Below, one piece after another: positions 26,749 through 36,184 of a stretch of DNA of 64,000 nucleotides; positions within the stretch are counted from its first letter, which is position 1; every line of letters starts with the position of its first letter. This DNA comes from DATKEJ01 sp963768715 (lineage in GTDB: Bacteria > Bacteroidota > Rhodothermia > Rhodothermales > DATKEJ01). The stretch is from contig CAVYJC010000011.1 in the NCBI GenBank assembly GCA_963768715.1, positions 434,001 to 498,000 of the forward strand. Direction: 5' to 3'. Under the pieces are notes generated by a model. It ran no database searches. It was not told where the DNA came from and worked only from the letters and a program-made list of their open reading frames with translations. The translations under genes were made by a program, and so were the position numbers.

Positions 26749-28566
26749 ATGTGCGGTATCGTCGGTTCGGTTTTGCGGGAAGGTGGCGGTGAGGATCTCG
26801 TCCGGGAGATGGTCGCATTGCTGGCGCATCGCGGTCCAGATGAGCAGTCGGTCTATTCGAGTGCACCGGTTACCCTCGGGTTTGCGAGGCTCAGCATCAT
26901 CGATCCGGAGGCGGGGCACCAGCCCGTCTACAACGAGGATCAGTCGGTCGCTGCCATTTGCAACGGGGAGATCTACAACCACAAGCATTGGAGACGTGAT
27001 CTCGAGAAGCGGGGGCATCGGTTCAATTCCGACTCGGATGCCGAGATCGTCCCCCACCTCTACGAGGAGTACGGGGAGAGTTTTCTGGAGCACCTGCATG
27101 GCATGTTCGCCATCGCGCTCGTGGACCAGAGAAACAAGAAGCTCATACTTGGTCGCGACGCGCTGGGTATCAAGCCGCTCTATTATCTCGAAACCCGTCG
27201 GGGCTTTTACTTCGCGTCTGAAATAAAGTGCTTCCTTCTTGCCGAGGAATATCACCCTGAGGTGGACCGCAACGCGCTCGACCGCCTCCTCACTTTCAAG
27301 CACATTCCTGGGCAGAATTCGCTGCTTCGCTGGGTTAAGGCGGTGCCGCCCGGGGCGAGACTCGTATACGACCTGGAGCAGTATTCCGCAAGCATCGATT
27401 CCTATACGGATGTGCTTTCACGAAGCACGATGAGACCCGAGCCGTCGTTTGAAGAAGCGAAGGCTGAGGTTTGTCGACTCTTTGACGAAGCTGTCAAAAT
27501 GCGCCTTATGAGCGACGTTCCGCTCGGCGTGTCACTTTCCGGCGGTCTGGATTCCTCTGCCGTGGTCGCGTCCGTCTCTCGCCAGACGGCCACGCCCCCG
27601 CAGACATTCTCTGTATACGTGGGCGACACAGTCAATGAGCTCGGTTTCGCGCGGATGGTGGCGGAACGTTACCACACCGATCATCACGAGCTCGTGTTGA
27701 CTCCCGAGGAATTGTCCACACTGACGCCGAAGGTGATGTGGCATATGGAGTCGCCGATCTCGGTCAGTGAGATCTCGACGTACTATCTCGGGATGGGCGT
27801 CAAGGAATTCGTGAAAGTACTCCTTTGCGGCGAGGGTTCGGATGAGCTATTCGGCGGATATGCCCGGTTTCAGCCGATCAACCTTTGTTCACGTTTACCC
27901 AATCGCGTGCTGAGTTGGGGATACGTCCGCGGACTGAACGGGTTTACCTTGAGGGAACGAGACCGCCTCTACAGTGCGGATCAGAAACCGTTTCTCGGAC
28001 CCAACAGCAACGCCTATCTGGATACGGTGCTTTCGGAAAACGGCGATACCGTACTGAACAGGTTGCTGCGATATGAGATGATGCAGGAACTCCCCGGCAG
28101 CCAACTTGAGCGACTGGACAAAATGACGATGGCTCACTCCGTCGAGGCACGGGTGCCATTCCTCGACACCAATCTGGTCGGGTACGTTTCGGGCCTCCCA
28201 TCGAGGTTCAAGGTTCGCGGCTTTCGCGAAAAGGTACTCCTCAAAATGGCGATGGCGGATCGCTTACCCGCTCCGGTTATAGAGCGGAAGAAGTATGGGT
28301 TTGCGAATCCTGTGAAAGCTCTGTTCCGCGGTGATTTCCGGGACATTTGCATGGCCGAGATGCGTGCCAACCGTCAGATACTGGACCAGTTCTTCTCCTA
28401 TCCCGCTCTTGAAAGGCTCGCAGGTGATATCGGTAAGGGATTTCTGAAGGTTCCTGAACAGAAGCTCCTGCAGATCTACCTCTTCCTGAACTGGTATCAC
28501 CTGTTTGTGGAGAAGGAGTTTCGGGGGATAGCAGACATCAGACATCAGACGTCAGATATTGATTGA
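26749..28566 (+). CDS. asnB: asparagine synthase (glutamine-hydrolysing), AsnB type
   Basis: The 605-residue protein has an N-terminal class II glutaminase domain beginning MCGIVGSV (Cys2 nucleophile after Met removal), with LAHRGPDEQSVY and the glutamine site ICNGEIYNH. The C-terminal synthetase domain has the PP-loop SLSGGLDSSAVVAS and GEGSDELFGGYARF. It transfers ammonia from glutamine to an activated carboxylate, classically aspartate, but AsnB homologues also amidate sugars or other metabolites. Pairing with a CapK-like enzyme fits the latter. The last ten codons are encoded within a 7-base tandem repeat (28532-28559), so the C-terminal DIRHQTSDID is probably an accidental extension. Confidence 0.93.
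   Translation: MCGIVGSVLREGGGEDLVREMVALLAHRGPDEQSVYSSAPVTLGFARLSIIDPEAGHQPVYNEDQSVAAICNGEIYNHKHWRRDLEKRGHRFNSDSDAEIVPHLYEEYGESFLEHLHGMFAIALVDQRNKKLILGRDALGIKPLYYLETRRGFYFASEIKCFLLAEEYHPEVDRNALDRLLTFKHIPGQNSLLRWVKAVPPGARLVYDLEQYSASIDSYTDVLSRSTMRPEPSFEEAKAEVCRLFDEAVKMRLMSDVPLGVSLSGGLDSSAVVASVSRQTATPPQTFSVYVGDTVNELGFARMVAERYHTDHHELVLTPEELSTLTPKVMWHMESPISVSEISTYYLGMGVKEFVKVLLCGEGSDELFGGYARFQPINLCSRLPNRVLSWGYVRGLNGFTLRERDRLYSADQKPFLGPNSNAYLDTVLSENGDTVLNRLLRYEMMQELPGSQLERLDKMTMAHSVEARVPFLDTNLVGYVSGLPSRFKVRGFREKVLLKMAMADRLPAPVIERKKYGFANPVKALFRGDFRDICMAEMRANRQILDQFFSYPALERLAGDIGKGFLKVPEQKLLQIYLFLNWYHLFVEKEFRGIADIRHQTSDID
28532..28559 (+). repeat. four tandem 7-base units CAGACAT/CAGACGT/CAGATAT
   Basis: Units start at 28532, 28539, 28546 and 28553; the first two are identical, the third and fourth each differ by one base. 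They overlap the 3' end of asnB and encode its last residues. Such CAGACAT runs are short slippage-type repeats. Confidence 0.75.
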
Positions 28567-28621
28567 GGATCGCCAGTGAGGATTGGTCGTGCAGCCAGAC
28601 CAGCAGTCCAGGAGACCGGAA

Positions 28622-28689
28622 GTAGGGGCGAATAACCATTCGCCCCTACTCTAACCATTCGCCCCTACCCTCTAATCAATCGTCCCTAC
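28622..28689. repeat. palindromic GTAGGGGCGAAT repeat with two further half-copies
   Basis: GTAGGGGCGAAT (28622-28633) and ATTCGCCCCTAC (28638-28649) form a perfect 12-bp stem with a 4-base AACC loop. The right half recurs exactly at 28657-28668, again preceded by AACC, and in degenerate form at 28674-28689. The cluster lies exactly between the convergent asnB and PorV-like genes. From memory, GTAGGGGCGAA...TTCGCCCCTAC palindromes occur as dispersed intergenic repeats in several phyla. It could also act as a bidirectional terminator, although no T-run follows. Confidence 0.8.
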
Positions 28690-28690
28690 C

Positions 28691-29767
28691 TCAGAAATCG
28701 AGCCCCACCGTGAACCAGTGCGTCTGCTCGAGTCTTCCGAAGTCGGCATACGCATAGTCGAACTGGGCCTTGAGTGTACGATCGATGCGGAGATTCAGTC
28801 CAGCACCGAAAGTCATCCCCTGCTCTCCGTCAACCTCGAAGAGATTCTTGTAGCCCCCGCGGAGGGCGAAGATGCCTCGGAAGTCATATTCGGCCCCCAG
28901 GTTGACGTACTCCGAGTTGTCGTTCGGGTGTGCGGCGTCGGTGGTTAGCAGGATGGTATGGGTATCGTTGGTGACGGCTTCCCATGTCAATCCGACGCGA
29001 AAGACGAGCGGCAGCGGGAAGGAATCTGTTTCATACCGAGAATTGACAATTTCGACGTTTCCCTGATTCTGCGGATCGGGATCCGTGCTGAAAAGGATGT
29101 CCCGCCCGTTCATCCGCATGTTCGGCCCAAAGTTCGAAATACTCGCGCCGAGCATGAGCCGGTTGTACGGCGTTCGAAACTGGGAGCCGATGTCAAACCC
29201 GAAGGCTTGCGCGCTCGAGTGCCAGATTTGTTCGCGGATGAACTTAACAGAGCCGCCAATGCTGAAGCGGTCTGTCAGAAAACGACCAAAGCTCATCTGG
29301 AGGGCGTAGCTCTGCGCCGTGAATAGCTCACTAGTACCCTCCGGCTTGCGGACGGTGCGCACCTCCATATCGCCCGAGTTCATAAGCATCATAGAGAACG
29401 CAACGGTTCCGAGACCACCAAGTTGCGTTCCGTAGGCGGCAAAACTGTAGTCGATGTTTGCGATATACTGCGTGTAGGTCGCCTGGAAAGAACTGCCGTG
29501 GATGTTCGCGAGACCAGCGGCGTTCCAATACATCGCCGAGAGATCATTCGTGGAAGCAACGGCTGACCCACCTAGCGCCACAGCCCGAGCCCCTACTCCC
29601 AGTTTGAGAAACTGGGCCGCGGTAGTCGAAACCTTTGTGATAGTCGGCGCCTTGTCTGCATTCTGCGCTCTGGAACTCTCGGGGAACGCAAGCGCCACAC
29701 AGACGGCCAGCAGCACGAGGTACAGCCGAGGACGATGCGGGACGGTATGGAAGCGAAGCGCAGTCAC
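28691..29767 (-). CDS. PorV/PorQ-family outer-membrane beta-barrel protein
   Basis: The 358-residue protein has a signal peptide (LYLVLLAVCVALAFPESSRAQ). The family entry motif is TTAAQFLKLGVGARAVALGG, followed by STNDLSAMYWNAAGLAN, then alternating strands ending in the aromatic HWFTVGLDF, typical of outer-membrane barrels. PorV is the T9SS shuttle that hands sorting-domain proteins to the attachment complex; many paralogues exist and this one may serve the neighbouring cargo. It is the last gene of a reverse operon with the large T9SS protein (8-base gap) and the TonB receptor. Confidence 0.9.
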   Translation of the reverse strand: MTALRFHTVPHRPRLYLVLLAVCVALAFPESSRAQNADKAPTITKVSTTAAQFLKLGVGARAVALGGSAVASTNDLSAMYWNAAGLANIHGSSFQATYTQYIANIDYSFAAYGTQLGGLGTVAFSMMLMNSGDMEVRTVRKPEGTSELFTAQSYALQMSFGRFLTDRFSIGGSVKFIREQIWHSSAQAFGFDIGSQFRTPYNRLMLGASISNFGPNMRMNGRDILFSTDPDPQNQGNVEIVNSRYETDSFPLPLVFRVGLTWEAVTNDTHTILLTTDAAHPNDNSEYVNLGAEYDFRGIFALRGGYKNLFEVDGEQGMTFGAGLNLRIDRTLKAQFDYAYADFGRLEQTHWFTVGLDF

Positions 29768-29774
29768 GTATTCC

Positions 29775-32700
29775 CTACTTGATTACCGCGAATTTGCCGA
29801 TGAAGTCACCTTCGTCGGATTCAACATGGAAGATGTAGAGTCCGTAGGCGATGTTCATGTTGTCTTTCGTGCGGAGATTCCAGAATTCCTTGCCGTCGTC
29901 GAGTGTTGAGTCGTGATCGATGGTGTCTACCAGCTCCCCGGCGAGCGTGTATATCCGGATCGTGGCCTTGCGTGGGAGATTTGCGAAGTAAAGGCGGCGA
30001 TCGCCGCGCTGATCGCTTGCGGCCGGATTCGTAGGCTCGAGGTCGTTCGTGGCTACGTACGGGTTCGGGACGACATAAATATTGCGTAGATCGGCCTTGG
30101 TAAGCTCAGGATCTTCGCTGGCTGCCGCCGTCCTGAACGTGAAGCGGTCGGCGGCGGTAAACGGCTTGTCCGTGCGAACGTAAAACACATCACCTGCGCG
30201 CGGTCGACCCCCGATGCCGTCCGGATCCTGAAAGCGAACCTCCCACGTTGCAATCTGGGATCCGTTCACGTCTTCGAGAAAGGTGATCTGCTCATCAAGA
30301 TTCCAAGCACCGTCTCGGTTCAGATCTGGCACGAAAACGTCCAGCTTCTGATTCCCTCTGGTGAGATTGAATACCTCGAACGGTATAGGAATGTTGGTCG
30401 AAACGCTCGTGCCCACAGGCTGATCGGCAAAACGGATTTCGTAGTCGTATGGTTGCCCGATGCGGCCCGGACCGGCAGTAGCGGTTCGCACGAGGTATTC
30501 ATAACGCGCATTGCCCTCCGACCAGCCGGTCTCGTCAAGGTTTAGTGCGAGCACCTGATCCTGAACGAAGATTCTCAGCCCGTCGAAGACCGGATTTGCC
30601 TCCTCGTTGTTTAGCAGCGTACTTCCGACAACAGGGGCGTGCTGGTATTCGGCGACGACACGCGCGTCCTGAGGAATCGAGCCTCCGGATAGAAACGACA
30701 CGCGTCCAGTGGTCGCGTTCAACTGGTAGTCGGTTCCGGACGTGTAGGTCTGGCCGGAAGTGCTCTTGAGGACGAAGCTCTCGATAACGATCGATCGGTT
30801 TGTCAACGGTGCCGACTTGCCCAAGACCGCTCCGAGCGTATCAGAAACGACTTTTTCGTCCGTAACGGTGTAGGACGTCGGTGATTCAGAAAACTGGATC
30901 GTGAACGGGTCGTCGTTTTGGACGGCGCGCTCGTCGAACACCTCGATTCGAATCGAGCCGGTTCCCGTACCGCTGACCTGCTGGAGCCCACCCGTAGATT
31001 CGATCGAAGGCGGCACGTAGCCGGCAACGCGCGGTCTCGGCGTAACGACCGCCGTATTGACATCGAACGTGAAGCGTTCAGACTCCGGATTAAAGGTGAT
31101 GATCTTCGACGTCTCACTCGGCGGAATAGTGAGTTCTTCCGCGCCACGGTCATAGGCCACTACGGTGTAGAAATACCTCTGTCCATTGATAACGTTGTTC
31201 GAGTCGACGAAAGAGTGGTAGAGGCCCGTGTCGTTGCCCAAATCATAGGATACCCCCCGACGAGGAAAAGGTATCTTGGCAGGGCCTGTCAGCCCATTCT
31301 TTAAATCGAACTTAGCGGGGACCCCCTGAGCTGTTTCCAGGGGACGGAATAGAAACTTGCTTCCGTTGATATCAGTGATTGTCTGCTGGTCGGAGAAATC
31401 GTATGCGACCGATCGATAGACAACGTAGCCTTCAAAATCCGTTTCGTTCGTAAGTGGATCGACCGATTTCTCCGCTCTGTCGTCCCAGTAGAGTGAGACC
31501 TTGCGATCGCCCGGTACGACCGTCAAAAGCGGCTTCTGCGGTGGTTTTGCGAAGACGTATCCCGCATTGTAGATCTCTTGGACCGTTTCGGCGTTCAGGG
31601 TCAGGTCCCGTCTATTCTCACCTAGGATCAAGGCAATCGAAAAACGCTTGGTCTGGCCGGCCTTGAGCCCGAACGACCCCGAGCCATACAGAAAGACGTA
31701 GTCGCCAGGCTCTTCCGGGACTTGATCAAAGCTCCCGGGCTGAATGAACTGCCAGACGCGCTCATCATTCGAAACCTGGTTTCCCGCGAACGGCGGTGAA
31801 GAAAACGACGTCAATCCGATCTCGTCACTCTCATCGATGTCGGTGAATTCGAAATTGGGCTCACCGGGCTTCGTGATATCGAAGAGGCTTCCGGCCGTCG
31901 GTACTCCGTCGTGTTCGCCCTCGTCTCCCGTTCCGTCAATACCGTCGACACCCACGTCATCGCGATCAACATTCCAATCCCCATCGTTATCGATACCGTC
32001 TGTCCACGACTCATCGACCATGCCGTCCCCGTCATTGTCAATACCGTCGCCGGGATAGAACACGCCATTGATGATCTCATTGCCGATGCCTGGACTTTCA
32101 AGAAACTTGTAGCCGAAGTATCCGGGGGTGCGACCGGTGATGTCCGAACGACCGTCCTGATCCCAGGCAAAGACCATATTCAGGTCCTTATCGAAGTAGG
32201 CGAGGTCGTCGGTATAGTTGTCCGGGCCGCCGATATGCGGATCGCCCCACATCCCAAAAATCACCTTATCGAGATCCTTATCGCTCTTGTTGGTGATCTT
32301 GTAAATGAGGAAGATGGCGTCTTCGGCAAGCGGATTCGCCCATTGATAGAGCCTAGCTTCAACTTCGAGGCCCAAACCTTTCTTGGTGGGGTCGTCGTTG
32401 AACGGGAAGTAGTTGAACTCCTTGTTCGAGTAATCATTCATGAAGTACAACGCCTCTTTGTCGGCGTTGGACGTCCCCTGTCTTAGCGCCCCGGGCCAGA
32501 CGTACTCACCCAGATTTGCGTTGTACCATTGAGCCGGCCATGAATCGGGTTTGCCGTCCAAGTTGTCATCGGGAGCGTCGGAAGTCGGGAGCTTGGTCGA
32601 ATTTGGCTCTACGACCTGCAGGCCTTCGAAACTGCCCACTGGTTGTGCGCAAGGGATAGGCTGCCAGCCCCACCACTCCGTGTCATCAGGCGAGCGCTCG

Positions 32701-33209
32701 CCGCCGTTCGAAACGAGACCGTCGGAGATAATGTGCATCACCCAGACCGTGTCGCCCTGTGCATCTCTGACGACACCGCCGTTGGCGTCCAGCTGGGGTA
32801 CCGACTGCGGGTCCTTGTGTCCCTCATCGACAATCTCGGCCCCGACAAGCGGTCCGAATTCGTAGCCATAGCCCAACCCGTTCCAAACGATGTCGGAGAT
32901 GCGGTTGCCAGGACTGGAAATCGAGCCGAAATTGGTGATTTGGGTGGTGATGCGGTTGCCGTTCAAAAGTGCGTCGCGCCGAAACGTAAAGTCCTCGCAG
33001 TCGGCTTGTGAAAGGCTCGTGAACGATCGCTTGGAAACCTCCGTCATGTAGTCGTCCCAGACGTGGACCTGCTCGTCCGACCAGCCGCGCTGGAGTCCCT
33101 TGCGCAACACTTCCTTGCTTTGAGCGATCGACGACGACGACGCCGAGAGCCCGAGCAGCATGCCCATGGCGAGGAATAGAGCGAACCGTTGTCTGAAATA
33201 GATTGTCAT
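29775..33209 (-). CDS. large secreted T9SS protein with Asp-rich calcium-binding-like repeats
   Basis: The 1144-residue protein has a signal peptide (LFLAMGMLLGLSASSSSIAQ). An Asp/Gly-rich stretch at about residues 385-440 (DGIDNDGDGMVDESWTDG, DNDGDWNVDRDDVG) resembles thrombospondin type 3-like calcium-binding repeats. Fibronectin-like segments follow (LLTVVPGDRKVSLYWDD), and the C-terminus is a T9SS/FlgD-like domain (VVPNPYVATNDLEP, RIYTLAGELVDTID, AYGLYIFHVESDEG). Proteins of this layout usually sit between a TonB receptor and a PorV-like gene in this group of bacteria, exactly as here, and are thought to be surface partners of the receptor. Function is unproven. Confidence 0.87.
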   Translation of the reverse strand: MTIYFRQRFALFLAMGMLLGLSASSSSIAQSKEVLRKGLQRGWSDEQVHVWDDYMTEVSKRSFTSLSQADCEDFTFRRDALLNGNRITTQITNFGSISSPGNRISDIVWNGLGYGYEFGPLVGAEIVDEGHKDPQSVPQLDANGGVVRDAQGDTVWVMHIISDGLVSNGGERSPDDTEWWGWQPIPCAQPVGSFEGLQVVEPNSTKLPTSDAPDDNLDGKPDSWPAQWYNANLGEYVWPGALRQGTSNADKEALYFMNDYSNKEFNYFPFNDDPTKKGLGLEVEARLYQWANPLAEDAIFLIYKITNKSDKDLDKVIFGMWGDPHIGGPDNYTDDLAYFDKDLNMVFAWDQDGRSDITGRTPGYFGYKFLESPGIGNEIINGVFYPGDGIDNDGDGMVDESWTDGIDNDGDWNVDRDDVGVDGIDGTGDEGEHDGVPTAGSLFDITKPGEPNFEFTDIDESDEIGLTSFSSPPFAGNQVSNDERVWQFIQPGSFDQVPEEPGDYVFLYGSGSFGLKAGQTKRFSIALILGENRRDLTLNAETVQEIYNAGYVFAKPPQKPLLTVVPGDRKVSLYWDDRAEKSVDPLTNETDFEGYVVYRSVAYDFSDQQTITDINGSKFLFRPLETAQGVPAKFDLKNGLTGPAKIPFPRRGVSYDLGNDTGLYHSFVDSNNVINGQRYFYTVVAYDRGAEELTIPPSETSKIITFNPESERFTFDVNTAVVTPRPRVAGYVPPSIESTGGLQQVSGTGTGSIRIEVFDERAVQNDDPFTIQFSESPTSYTVTDEKVVSDTLGAVLGKSAPLTNRSIVIESFVLKSTSGQTYTSGTDYQLNATTGRVSFLSGGSIPQDARVVAEYQHAPVVGSTLLNNEEANPVFDGLRIFVQDQVLALNLDETGWSEGNARYEYLVRTATAGPGRIGQPYDYEIRFADQPVGTSVSTNIPIPFEVFNLTRGNQKLDVFVPDLNRDGAWNLDEQITFLEDVNGSQIATWEVRFQDPDGIGGRPRAGDVFYVRTDKPFTAADRFTFRTAAASEDPELTKADLRNIYVVPNPYVATNDLEPTNPAASDQRGDRRLYFANLPRKATIRIYTLAGELVDTIDHDSTLDDGKEFWNLRTKDNMNIAYGLYIFHVESDEGDFIGKFAVIK

Positions 33210-33220
33210 TTCGTGCGGGA

Positions 33221-36013
33221 CTAAAGCGTCAGGCTGGCTCCGATTCTGATCTCACGCGGGGCAGTGAACCAGTGTGGGCGGGTATTCCATTCATCCAGAG
33301 TATGGATCCCAGGCAGACCGTAGGCAGGCTCCCAGGAAGCATGCACGTTCGAGATGTTCAACGTCCGATCCGCGCGGCCCGTATCGTCAAAGACGAACCG
33401 CTCGTTCTTTCGATCCAGTAGATTGAACGCCTTGGCGAAGAGCTGCAATTGCACGGAGCCGATACGAACGTTCTTGAACAGACGAGCGTCGATATCCAGC
33501 TGAGACGGTTTGCGGTCGCTGTTCGGCAAGAGATCGACGTTCTGGTCGAAAATGAGCGGTGAATAGGGATAGCCCGTCGAGTATTGCCCGATGAACGAGA
33601 TCCCCCAGCTTTGAGGATGGCTGAGACTGACCGTTGTCGAAATGACGTGGCGCTGGTCGAAATCAAGCGGCACCAATTCCAATTCGTCTTCGCGGCCGGA
33701 CAAGAAGTTGAAAAAGAAGGAGTCCGTGTCGTTGTTGTTGCCCTCCGCGACGAGGAAGGAATAGTCTACAGTCGCGGACAGGAGGCCGCCGGGCTCCCTC
33801 CTTTTCGTCAATGAGAATGTAATACCCTTGACGTTTGCATAGTCGAGGTTGCGCCACATCCGGTAGCTGTCCTCACCCGGAATCGTGCTGAATCGTACGC
33901 GCTGACGTGCGAGATAGTCTCGGATGTCCTTGAAGAAGCCGGTCACGTCGAAGGCCAGCGTGTTGCCCAACTGCTGTTGGAGCCCGAACTCGTAGAGAAC
34001 GGTCTTCTCCGGACGAAGATTCGAGTTGCCGAATTCTGGGATGTTCCCGACACCAAACTCGAACTCCGGGTTGATAAACATCTGACGGGGCGTCGGCATC
34101 TGATAGAAATGGCCGTAGGAGAAATGGATGATGCCGGTGGCCGTGATCGGGAACGAAACGCCCAGACGAGGACTGACGCGATTCTTCGGATTTGCGTCGG
34201 CTTTCTTAACGGTTCGTTCCAGACGATCCTGCCACGGATCACGAAGATCCGGGATGTAAAATCCGTCGGCATTGAAGCGGTCGAATCGAATACCGGCATT
34301 AATAATGAAGTCCTCGAACTCGAGCTTATCCTGGGCATAGGCACTGACCTGGAGAATACCCTGGTCGGTATACTTGTCGTGATCGGGTGACGAGATCGCT
34401 GGAACGGTCGGCGCGAGATAGCGATTACCGTCGTACAGAATCACATAGTTCTCACGACTCAGCGAGTGGATTCCCCAGTCCACACCTACCTTTGTTTCGT
34501 GGACTGAACCGAACTGATGGGTAAAATCAACCTTTCCGCGCATGGAGGACGCGGTTTCCTCTACGTGGGCCTTCTTGTTGCCGCCGAAGAGGAAGTTCGA
34601 TCCCGGAAAGCCGACTACGTTACCTGTTCCCGCGTCACCTTGGTCTTTCACGTAACGCGGATCGGTCGGGTCCTTATACACGTATTCGTCGTAGTTATTC
34701 GACGCGAATGAGAGGCGGACGGTGTAGAACGTCCGATCATTCAACGTGTGTGTCCAATGTATGCCGTGATTTTCCGACTTCTCACGGATGGTGGCGAGCC
34801 CGTCCGGATCGTAGCGGTAATCGAAATCGAATTGCGTCCGTCTTGTCCCGTCACGTAAATACGTGTATTCGAGCTTCATTTGAGGTTTGAGCCTGTAGGT
34901 AACCTTACCCGTAAAGCTGTAGTCGTCACGGTCGTTCATCGAGACGGGGTCGTGAGGCACGTCCAGTTCGCCGATAGGCTTGTATTCCCACCACGGCTTC
35001 CCCTGGATTTCGTAATACCCCGTATTGAAATTGGCGGAGTCTGAAGGCAGGTGCTCCCGGTATCCGAAGATGTACCCATCGCTGTGGTCGTATCGTCCCG
35101 AAGCGAAGAAGCGGAGATTGTTGCTGATCGGAAGAGGTCCGCCGAAGCTTCCCTGCAAGGTCGACGTACGCGGCTTGATGCCGTTCGGTATACCCCAAAG
35201 GGCATCGTGGGACGTAATGCGGTCGCCTGCAGTTACGCTCAGGCTACCGTCGATTTTAGAACCGCCCTCGCGCGTCACGATATTGACAATTCCCGACATG
35301 GCCTGACCGTATTCGGCATTGAACGCGCCGGAGACGACTGTCAATTCTTCGATCGCGTTCGTCGCGACTTCCGTGGCCAGGCCGTTTGTAGTGAAGGGAT
35401 TCCCGACGGAGAGGCCGTCAACCATGTACGAAATCTCGTTCGAACGACCGCCCCGGATGTGTGTAGCTCCGTCGGCGTCTTTTGTAACACCGGCCTGTGT
35501 CTGAAGAACGCCGAAGAAGTCCTCCACCGGCAGTGCGGCGATCTCATCGGCGAGCACCGTTTTCTTCGAGGCGGTCAGGTCCCTTTGAATCAGAGGACGC
35601 TCGGCCTGGATGACGACTTCCTGACCTTCTATCGTCTCTTCGCTGAGCTGGACGTCGTACCGTGTGGTTTGATCGGTGACAATGCGGATTCCCTCGACGC
35701 GACGCGTTTCGTATCCGATATATGAATATCGAATCGTGTATTCGCTCGGGCGTAAATTGAGAAGGATGTAATTGCCGTCGACGTCTGTGACGGTTCCCTG
35801 CTGTGTCTCATCCACGAACACATTCACGCCAATTAGGGGCTCGCCCGTGCGGGAGTCTTGAACGCGACCGGCCAGCTTTCCCTGACCAAGAGCCACAGTC
35901 GTCCCGGCGAGAACGAAGAGTAGTGGGAGAAAAGACTTTCTGACTGTGCGACGAGCCGTAGAAATAACGACTACGGTTGGACTTGCAGACCGAACGGCGT
36001 CAAGCATTTTCAC
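33221..36013 (-). CDS. TonB-dependent outer-membrane receptor with carboxypeptidase-like regulatory domain
   Basis: The 930-residue protein begins with an export signal (FLPLLFVLAGTTVALGQ). A carboxypeptidase-regulatory-like domain follows (about 45-115: GRVQDSRTGEPLIGVNVFVD, YSYIGYETRRV). The plug domain is at about 130-250 (THIRGGRSNEISYMVDG, FNAEYGQAMSGIVNIVTREG), and a C-terminal 22-stranded-type barrel ends in the aromatic-rich HWFTAPREIRIGASLTL. It imports an unknown ligand. No SusD-like partner is adjacent; instead the sorting-domain protein and PorV-like protein follow (11- and 7-base gaps). Start is GTG at 36013 or ATG at 36007. Confidence 0.92.
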   Translation of the reverse strand: MKMLDAVRSASPTVVVISTARRTVRKSFLPLLFVLAGTTVALGQGKLAGRVQDSRTGEPLIGVNVFVDETQQGTVTDVDGNYILLNLRPSEYTIRYSYIGYETRRVEGIRIVTDQTTRYDVQLSEETIEGQEVVIQAERPLIQRDLTASKKTVLADEIAALPVEDFFGVLQTQAGVTKDADGATHIRGGRSNEISYMVDGLSVGNPFTTNGLATEVATNAIEELTVVSGAFNAEYGQAMSGIVNIVTREGGSKIDGSLSVTAGDRITSHDALWGIPNGIKPRTSTLQGSFGGPLPISNNLRFFASGRYDHSDGYIFGYREHLPSDSANFNTGYYEIQGKPWWEYKPIGELDVPHDPVSMNDRDDYSFTGKVTYRLKPQMKLEYTYLRDGTRRTQFDFDYRYDPDGLATIREKSENHGIHWTHTLNDRTFYTVRLSFASNNYDEYVYKDPTDPRYVKDQGDAGTGNVVGFPGSNFLFGGNKKAHVEETASSMRGKVDFTHQFGSVHETKVGVDWGIHSLSRENYVILYDGNRYLAPTVPAISSPDHDKYTDQGILQVSAYAQDKLEFEDFIINAGIRFDRFNADGFYIPDLRDPWQDRLERTVKKADANPKNRVSPRLGVSFPITATGIIHFSYGHFYQMPTPRQMFINPEFEFGVGNIPEFGNSNLRPEKTVLYEFGLQQQLGNTLAFDVTGFFKDIRDYLARQRVRFSTIPGEDSYRMWRNLDYANVKGITFSLTKRREPGGLLSATVDYSFLVAEGNNNDTDSFFFNFLSGREDELELVPLDFDQRHVISTTVSLSHPQSWGISFIGQYSTGYPYSPLIFDQNVDLLPNSDRKPSQLDIDARLFKNVRIGSVQLQLFAKAFNLLDRKNERFVFDDTGRADRTLNISNVHASWEPAYGLPGIHTLDEWNTRPHWFTAPREIRIGASLTL

Positions 36014-36126
36014 CTGATCTGTGGCGCGCGTGGAGCAAAGTTAGCCTTCGGACGAGTCTGGGTCTGTACTTGCTGGTGTCCAGACCGCGCCACGCCGCTA
36101 TGCGAGGTCATTCCGGGAGGTCGAAG

Positions 36127-36162
36127 TACGGGAGAGGACGACACTAGCCGTCCCCTCCCGTA
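36127..36162 (-). terminator. strong hairpin downstream of the FG-GAP gene
   Basis: TACGGGAG (36127-36134) plus GGACG (36136-36140) pairs with CGTCC (36149-36153) plus CTCCCGTA (36155-36162), with one A-C mismatch and an 8-base loop. It lies 22 bases beyond the stop of the gene read from the minus strand and before the TonB operon. There is no T-run, so it may be a transcript-end stabiliser rather than a classical intrinsic terminator. Confidence 0.6.
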
Positions 36163-36184
36163 GGTTCGAGATCCGATACGGTCG

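Noticed and set aside
28622..28689. CRISPR array
   Set aside because: Only two to three half-units with 3-9-base spacing and no spacers or cas genes; this is a palindromic repeat cluster.
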